In this document: positions 14,539 through 18,982 of the stretch, in pieces
Numbering within the stretch: position 1 is the first letter of the stretch
Layout: the number at the start of each line of letters is the position of its first letter
DNA from: UBA8389 sp964472175
GTDB taxonomy: Bacteria; Bacteroidota; Bacteroidia; Bacteroidales; UBA1402
Direction: 5' to 3'
Length of the DNA: 18,982 bases
NCBI GenBank assembly: GCA_964472175.1
Contig: CAYYJF010000035.1
Location: 1-18,982 of the forward strand
Program-made: the position numbers and the translations under genes
The notes under the pieces: model-generated
Told to the model about the DNA's origin: nothing
Databases searched by the model: none
What the model saw: the letters and a program-made list of their open reading frames with translations, nothing else

Positions 14539-16176
14539 TTACATCATGCCGCCCATACCACCCATGCCGGCAGGCATAGCCGGTACTGCAGCTGCAGGAT
14601 CTTTTTTATCTGCAATGACACATTCTGTGGTCAAAAACATGCCGGCAATAGATGCAGCATTTTCCAATGCAACACGAGTTACCTTAGCCGGATCAATCAC
14701 ACCACTTTGATAGAATGATTCGTAAGAATCGGTTCTGGCATTGTAACCAAAATCGTCTTTACCTTCTGTCACTTTCTGCACCACAACAGCACCTTCTTTT
14801 CCGGCGTTTGCAACAATCTGACGAAGCGGTTCTTCGATGGCGCGACGTACAATCTTGATGCCCAGGTTTTCTTCTTCGTTGACCCCTTTCAGGTTTTCCA
14901 AAGAAGACAAAGCACGAATATAAGCAACACCTCCACCAGGAACGGTTCCTTCTTCCAGTGCAGCACGTGTTGCACTCAAAGCATCATCAACCCGGTCTTT
15001 TTTCTCTTTCATTTCAACTTCTGAAGGCGCGCCAACATATAGAACAGCAACACCACCGGCCAATTTAGCCAAGCGTTCCTGTAATTTTTCGCGGTCATAA
15101 TCGGAAGTTGTTTTGGCAATCTGTGACTTGATCTGAGCCACACGGTCGGCAATGGCCTCTTTTGAACCCTTGCCATTCACGATGGTTGAATTGTCTTTTG
15201 AAACCGTGATTTTTTCTGCTGTTCCCAACATTTCAAGCGTTGTGGTTTCCAGTTGCAATCCTTGTTCTTCAGAAATAACAGTACCACCTGTGAGGATGGC
15301 AATGTCCTGCAACATTTCTTTACGGCGATCACCAAATCCCGGTGCTTTCACAGCACAAATTTTCAAGCCTCCACGAAGACGGTTGACAACCAGGGTGGTC
15401 AATGCTTCTCCGTCAATATCTTCTGCAATAATCAACAAAGGACGACCTGTTTGAACAGCAGCTTCTAAAATAGGCAACATCTCTTTCAAAGATGAAATCT
15501 TTTTGTCGTGAATCAACACATATGGATTTTCCATTTCGACTTCCATCTTTTCGGTGTTGGTTACAAAATAGGCTGAAAGATAACCGCGGTCAAATTGCAT
15601 GCCTTCTACCACATCAATGTGGGTATCCGTGCCTTTTGCTTCCTCTATCGTAATGACTCCTTCTTTGGTCACCTTTTTCATTGCTTCAGCAATCAATGCA
15701 CCAATTTCAGCATCGTTGTTGGCAGAGATTTTTGCAACCTGTTCAATTTTTGCAAAATCATCTCCAACTTCTTTGGCTTGTGATTTGATATTTGCCACAA
15801 CAGCGGCAACTGCCAAGTCAATACCTCGCTTCAAATCCATTGGATTTGCACCTGCGGTCACATTTTTCAGCCCTTCTTTGATGATGGATTGCGCCAAAAC
15901 AGTTGCAGTGGTGGTACCATCTCCGGCATCATCACCTGTTTTGGAAGCAACCTCTTTCACCAGCTGAGCGCCCATATTTTCATAGGGATCTTCCAGCTCA
16001 ATATCTTTAGCCACAGAGACTCCATCTTTTGTGATGTGAGGTGCACCAAATTTCTTTTCCAAAATAACGTTGCGTCCTTTTGGACCCAATGTAACTTTTA
16101 CAGCATCAGCCAATTGATCGACTCCACTTTTCAGTAGGTCGCGAGCTTCCATGTTGAACTTAATTTCTTTAGCCAT
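14539..16176 (-). CDS. groEL: Chaperonin GroEL (60 kDa)
   Basis: 545 aa. ATP-driven double-ring chaperonin that folds proteins inside a cage capped by GroES. Visible: MAKEIKFNMEARDLL start, LGPKGRN (30-36), TKDGVSVAKDIEL with Asp51 (E. coli Asp52), the phosphate-binding GDGTTTATVLAQ (85-96), FDRGYLS in the apical domain, EDIDGEALTTLVVN, and the flexible C-terminal tail GGMGGMM. Length and all ATP-site residues are normal. Cotranscribed with groES, which lies 15 nt upstream. No Shine-Dalgarno sequence precedes the start, as is usual in Bacteroidota. Confidence 0.98.
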   Translation of the reverse strand: MAKEIKFNMEARDLLKSGVDQLADAVKVTLGPKGRNVILEKKFGAPHITKDGVSVAKDIELEDPYENMGAQLVKEVASKTGDDAGDGTTTATVLAQSIIKEGLKNVTAGANPMDLKRGIDLAVAAVVANIKSQAKEVGDDFAKIEQVAKISANNDAEIGALIAEAMKKVTKEGVITIEEAKGTDTHIDVVEGMQFDRGYLSAYFVTNTEKMEVEMENPYVLIHDKKISSLKEMLPILEAAVQTGRPLLIIAEDIDGEALTTLVVNRLRGGLKICAVKAPGFGDRRKEMLQDIAILTGGTVISEEQGLQLETTTLEMLGTAEKITVSKDNSTIVNGKGSKEAIADRVAQIKSQIAKTTSDYDREKLQERLAKLAGGVAVLYVGAPSEVEMKEKKDRVDDALSATRAALEEGTVPGGGVAYIRALSSLENLKGVNEEENLGIKIVRRAIEEPLRQIVANAGKEGAVVVQKVTEGKDDFGYNARTDSYESFYQSGVIDPAKVTRVALENAASIAGMFLTTECVIADKKDPAAAVPAMPAGMGGMGGMM

Positions 16177-16191
16177 AATTGTATCCGTTTT

Positions 16192-16461
16192 TTAAAATTT
16201 TGCCAAAATGTCTGATTGGCGCATGATCATTAATTTCTCACCTTCTACTTCAATTTCTGTTCCTGCATATTTGCCATACAAAACCACATCACCAACTGCA
16301 ACCTGCATGGATTCATCTTTTGTACCTGGGCCAACAGCGATGACTTCACCTGTTAGGGGTTTTTCTTTAGCGGAATCGGGAATAATAATGCCACTTGCGG
16401 TCTTTTGTTCTGCAGCAGCAGGTTTGACCAAAACACGATCGGAAAGAGGTTTTAATGCCAT
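16192..16461 (-). CDS. groES: Co-chaperonin GroES (10 kDa)
   Basis: 89 aa. Forms the seven-subunit lid of GroEL. Visible: MALKPLSDRVLVKP start, the mobile loop with the GroEL-binding hydrophobic triplet (SGIIIPDSA, 23-31), EVIAVGPG (39-46), GDVVLYGKYAGTEIE (57-71) and the C-terminal MRQSDILAKF. First gene of the operon with groEL 15 nt downstream. No CIRCE element (TTAGCACTC-N9-GAGTGCTAA) is present upstream, so HrcA control of the usual type is not indicated. Confidence 0.98.
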   Translation of the reverse strand: MALKPLSDRVLVKPAAAEQKTASGIIIPDSAKEKPLTGEVIAVGPGTKDESMQVAVGDVVLYGKYAGTEIEVEGEKLMIMRQSDILAKF

Positions 16462-16489
16462 AATCGTACTTTATTTAAAGTTGTTAATA

Positions 16490-16497
16490 CTAATATA
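16490..16497 (-). promoter_or_regulatory. Possible -7 promoter box (TATATTAG on minus strand) for groES-groEL
   Basis: TATATTAG differs from TAnnTTTG at one base and lies 28 nt before groES. A short dyad, GTTTTC/GAAAAC (16499-16504 and 16509-16514), sits directly upstream of it. No better box is found closer to the gene, so this is a weak call. Confidence 0.3.
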
Positions 16498-16518
16498 GGT
16501 TTTCTTTGGAAAACACCG

Positions 16519-16541
16519 AAGAAAAGCCGGTCCAGGCCGGC
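16519..16541 (-). terminator. Possible weak terminator of the T9SS cargo gene
   Basis: On the minus strand GCCGG (16541-16537) pairs with CCGGC (16530-16526) around a 6-nt loop, followed by TTTTCTT. It lies about 110 nt after the stop of the upstream gene and before the groES promoter region. The stem is only 5 bp and the T-tract is imperfect. Confidence 0.35.
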
Positions 16542-16575
16542 ATGAAAGATTTAACGAAAACCGTGCCAAATTGAA

Positions 16576-16649
16576 TTTTGTCAAGAGGCAGACTCCGAAC
16601 TGACAAAAGTGACATCAAATGTAGGTCAAAATTCTAAAAAACTGACAAA
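16576..16649. repeat. Cluster of TGACAAA repeats upstream of groES
   Basis: AACTGACAAA occurs twice in direct orientation (16598-16607 and 16640-16649, 42 bp apart, about four helical turns), and an inverted copy TTTTGTCA lies at 16576-16583. The inverted copy and the middle copy form 8-bp arms around a 17-nt spacer. They lie between the T9SS cargo gene and groES. They could be binding sites or part of an RNA structure at the 3' end of the upstream message; no known operator is recognised. Confidence 0.4.
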
Positions 16650-16650
16650 T

Positions 16651-18765
16651 TTACACGCCTTTTGCCCAAATTTTCCTGATCACTTTCACTCCTGAAAAGG
16701 TTTCAACCCGAACAACATACCAACCCGGAACGACATTGCATTGATAAGAAGTCGGATTCATTGTTTGAAGGATTTGGATTCTTCCGAACAGATCGAAAAT
16801 CCCAACTTGCTTGATGTCCTTTCCTGTGACAAGTATTTGTCCGGATTGATTTGATGAAACAATGACGGACTGATCTGTATTGAAGGGTTCCACCCTGAGA
16901 ACAGCATCAAAGGTATTGGATTGCACCGTAGTTCTATCCATACCTGTCAAAACGGGGGTCTGGGTATAAATCTGATATTCATCACCATACATATCTTCGG
17001 ACATTTGCAGAGGCAAGCCAACAAGGGCACCGGTGTCACCTTTCAAAGCCATATCGGGTTTCATTGAAAATATCAACATTCGATAGCGGCTTTCATCCAT
17101 TTTCGTCAGAATCAAACGATGACCGTTCATACGGTTTTCAGCCAATTGACATTGGGATTCATTCATCCGGATACCTTTTGGCAAAATCAAATCTAGTTGA
17201 CAAGCCTGAATGGAATCCTTTTGATCGAGGCATATTTCTAAGAGGTTCTTATCTGTTTTTCCCATGCGCACATATAGGTTGTTTTGTGAAGCGTATTCCA
17301 AAGGCTTATAGGCCCTGAATTGGCTTGATGCATTTCTGTTTTGGGGAACGGAAGACTGAGCACCACCGGTAGCTGTATTGATCAACAAAACCATTTTGGT
17401 AATATCGGCCACATTCCATTTTCCATTTCTATCCAAATCGGCAGCAACAGACTGAAATCCAATGGGGTTTCGACCATTGATATAGGCCACCAGATTGACA
17501 ATATCTGTCACATCAACTGTTTTATCTCCATTGGCATCCCCCATCACAAAAGGTGGTTCAACAATCAAAATTCCGTCACTAACCGTAACACCAGATATAT
17601 TGGTGGACGTGTCGACCAGGACCGTTTCCCTCAATTCGATTTTAGTTTGTTGGACAGAGTCCGGAAAAAAACAAATCAAATCCACGATAGCACCGCTGTT
17701 GCCCCTAAACACATCGTGACTTGTCAAAGAGTACGCCATTAATTTATAGGTATTCGATTGAGGTGGAGTTCGGGCAATGGACAAGAGGTGATTGCCTTTT
17801 CTTGAAGCATTCAATTTCGTCTGTAGGGTATCTAAAACAAAACCCCGAGGTAGGACCAGATTGGTTTCAAACGCAATGATGGGTGTCGGGTTGGTCATAA
17901 ACAACTGAACCAGGGTGGTATCAAGGATGGATGCATGTACCGTTGGAATGTACATGGAGCTGGTTGTTATACTGGCATCAGGTGTCCACTTTTTGGAGAT
18001 TGCGACGGAGAGGTTGCAATAAGGAGCTCCGGGATTGTTCAGGATGAGCAGGTTTTTTGAGGTTCCTGACTCATTCAATACTGGCAATTTAGAAAACAGG
18101 GTATCCAAAGCCTCAACCGACAGTTTGTTGTTTCCGGTTGATACATAATTTAGCGCACCATTTGGTGAGACTTTCAGATCTGTAAGCAAATTGGTGTGAC
18201 AGGTTATTTTCTTTAGTAAGATCAATTTTGAAATATCCAACACTGATATGCTGTTGTCTGAACATGTCAAGGTTTGCAACATTTTACATGAATCCAATTG
18301 TAACCGAATCAGGTCGTTTCCCCCACAATACAAGGTTTCCAATTTTTTATTTTGAAATACACTCAGCGCAGAAAGCTGATTGCTTGTACAACTGATGTAT
18401 TTCAAATTTGGAGATTTGTCTGTAAAAAGTTGTTTTACGCGTCTAGAATCGGCTTTATAATAGGAAATGTTTACACCTCTGGCCAAACAGACAAAGTCTC
18501 CAACGGTTTTATACACATGCGAAATCACCTCACCAGATAAAACCTGTTGAATGGTGTCCGTAACACCATCACCCCAATCAACAATCAGGCTTTGATCAAA
18601 CTCCAACTCGCAGGTTTTTGTTTGTGTACTTACTGTTGAGGTCACTTCCCATGTCCATGAGAGGGTATCATGTTGCACCGTTTGTGCAAACAAGTTGCCC
18701 GAAAAAAGCAGTGAAGAAATTAAGGCCAGACAGCCTTTAAAAAGACGGTTTTTTTGTGTGTTCAT
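16651..18765 (-). CDS. Secreted T9SS cargo: PKD-like, LRR, two cohesin-like modules and dockerin-like pair
   Basis: 704 aa. Signal peptide 1 to ~27 (hydrophobic core then NLFAQ). Next, a segment with VDWGDG and HVYKTVGDFV (62-93), as in PKD-like surface domains. Leucine-rich repeats follow (about 119-228: LKYISCTSNQLSAL, LETLYCGGNDL, LQTLTCSDNSI, LKKITCHTNLL). Then come a beta-rich module (about 297-404), two EF-hand-like calcium loops as in dockerins (DANGDKTVDVTD 410-421 and DLDRNGKWNVAD 443-454), and a second beta-rich module (about 519-627) resembling the first. The C-terminus (about 635-704: VGIFDLFGRI, GWYVVRVET, KVIRKIW) is a type A T9SS sorting domain, so the protein is exported across the outer membrane and probably fixed to the surface. 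Its ligand is unknown. It has its own TATATTTG promoter. Confidence 0.85.
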   Translation of the reverse strand: MNTQKNRLFKGCLALISSLLFSGNLFAQTVQHDTLSWTWEVTSTVSTQTKTCELEFDQSLIVDWGDGVTDTIQQVLSGEVISHVYKTVGDFVCLARGVNISYYKADSRRVKQLFTDKSPNLKYISCTSNQLSALSVFQNKKLETLYCGGNDLIRLQLDSCKMLQTLTCSDNSISVLDISKLILLKKITCHTNLLTDLKVSPNGALNYVSTGNNKLSVEALDTLFSKLPVLNESGTSKNLLILNNPGAPYCNLSVAISKKWTPDASITTSSMYIPTVHASILDTTLVQLFMTNPTPIIAFETNLVLPRGFVLDTLQTKLNASRKGNHLLSIARTPPQSNTYKLMAYSLTSHDVFRGNSGAIVDLICFFPDSVQQTKIELRETVLVDTSTNISGVTVSDGILIVEPPFVMGDANGDKTVDVTDIVNLVAYINGRNPIGFQSVAADLDRNGKWNVADITKMVLLINTATGGAQSSVPQNRNASSQFRAYKPLEYASQNNLYVRMGKTDKNLLEICLDQKDSIQACQLDLILPKGIRMNESQCQLAENRMNGHRLILTKMDESRYRMLIFSMKPDMALKGDTGALVGLPLQMSEDMYGDEYQIYTQTPVLTGMDRTTVQSNTFDAVLRVEPFNTDQSVIVSSNQSGQILVTGKDIKQVGIFDLFGRIQILQTMNPTSYQCNVVPGWYVVRVETFSGVKVIRKIWAKGV

Positions 18766-18784
18766 ATTTGCATATTTAATATTT

Positions 18785-18798
18785 TATTTGCAAATATA
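18785..18798 (-). promoter_or_regulatory. -7 promoter box (TATATTTG on minus strand) with overlapping palindrome
   Basis: TATATTTG on the minus strand occupies 18798-18791, 25 nt before the start of the T9SS cargo gene. It overlaps a perfect 12-bp palindrome TATTTGCAAATA (18785-18796). The word ATTTGCA recurs at 18766-18772, exactly 20 bp from the copy at 18786-18792. This looks like a possible operator at the promoter. Confidence 0.5.
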
Positions 18799-18844
18799 TA
18801 ACACTATGCTATGATATTATAAGAGTCTAGAATGAATATTTAAT

Positions 18845-18970
18845 TTACATCCAATAACAGCTGTAATATGTGCATAATTGTATACCGCTATAGACACAAA
18901 TGGCAAAACCAATAAACCAGAAGAGCACTGAAATCCAAATTTCCAGGGGTTTAACCGGTTTGAAATTCAT
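18845..18970 (-). CDS. Small membrane protein ORF (41 aa), or C-terminus of a longer gene
   Basis: ATG at 18970 to TAA at 18845. The peptide starts MNFKPVKPLE, then has one strongly hydrophobic helix rich in Trp/Phe/Ile (WISVLFWFIGFAICV), then a short tail with Tyr and Cys (cysteines at 25, 33 and 38). GGGAG lies 5 nt before the ATG, a good Shine-Dalgarno sequence and unlike the other genes here. The frame stays open upstream to the window edge, so it may instead be the end of a larger membrane protein. It is 79 nt upstream of the T9SS cargo gene on the same strand. No family recognised. Confidence 0.4.
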   Translation of the reverse strand: MNFKPVKPLEIWISVLFWFIGFAICVYSGIQLCTYYSCYWM

Positions 18971-18982
18971 AATGACTCCCAA

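Noticed and set aside
14539..16176. Several long antisense ORFs opposite groEL
   Set aside because: They mirror the codon structure of groEL and carry no recognisable protein motifs or start signals.
16462..16650. CIRCE/HrcA operator before groES
   Set aside because: No TTAGCACTC or GAGTGCTAA arm is present on either strand.
1..18982. CRISPR arrays, insertion sequences, integrases, toxin-antitoxin or defence genes
   Set aside because: No regularly spaced repeats, transposase or integrase motifs, or defence-type domains were found in any frame.

Overview
This is a stretch of chromosome from a member of the Bacteroidota (Bacteroidetes), taken from a draft assembly: two runs of exactly 100 N (8085-8184 and 13187-13286) are scaffold gaps. 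The lineage follows from several independent signs. The -7 promoter box TAnnTTTG typical of this phylum lies just upstream of eight transcription units. Nearly all starts lack a Shine-Dalgarno sequence. There is a fused MurF-alanine racemase, a GSCFA-domain protein, a YciO-type protein, and a secreted protein ending in a type IX secretion (T9SS) sorting domain. The EtfB/EtfA sequences are of the type found in anaerobes, which suggests an anaerobic or fermentative Bacteroidales-like organism; this last point is inference.

Layout, left to right. 1-144: end of an ECF sigma factor gene with an in-frame stop. 147-1451: inner-membrane helix plus outer-membrane barrel protein coupled to it. 1573-5174: tight operon etfB-etfA-acyl-CoA dehydrogenase (electron transfer between acyl-CoA and redox carriers), closed by a strong terminator. 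5311-6396: nitronate monooxygenase-like flavoprotein with a cysteine cluster. 6460-6530: tRNA-Gln(CUG) with its own promoter and terminator. 6619-7455: lgt (lipoprotein maturation), running tail to tail into a yciO-like gene (7452-8060, minus). Then assembly gap 1.

From 8253 to 12575 all genes are on the minus strand: fabI (fatty acid synthesis), the murF-alr fusion (peptidoglycan precursor and D-alanine supply) and, upstream of murF-alr in the same operon, a GSCFA hydrolase-like protein. A divergent intergenic region leads to dxs (12704-14450, plus; isoprenoid precursor synthesis), interrupted by assembly gap 2. dxs and the groES-groEL operon (minus) converge on a shared 14-bp-stem terminator. 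The window ends with a secreted, modular T9SS cargo protein (minus) and a 41-codon membrane-peptide ORF, also minus.

Most of the window is housekeeping: envelope building (lgt, fabI, murF-alr, GSCFA), isoprenoids, chaperonin, redox. I found no CRISPR array, insertion sequence, phage, toxin-antitoxin or defence system. The least ordinary items are the broken sigma factor beside its membrane partner, the T9SS protein with two duplicated modules around a dockerin-like pair, the cysteine cluster in the nitronate monooxygenase-like enzyme, a possibly leaderless GSCFA promoter, and the repeated words that flank both assembly gaps.
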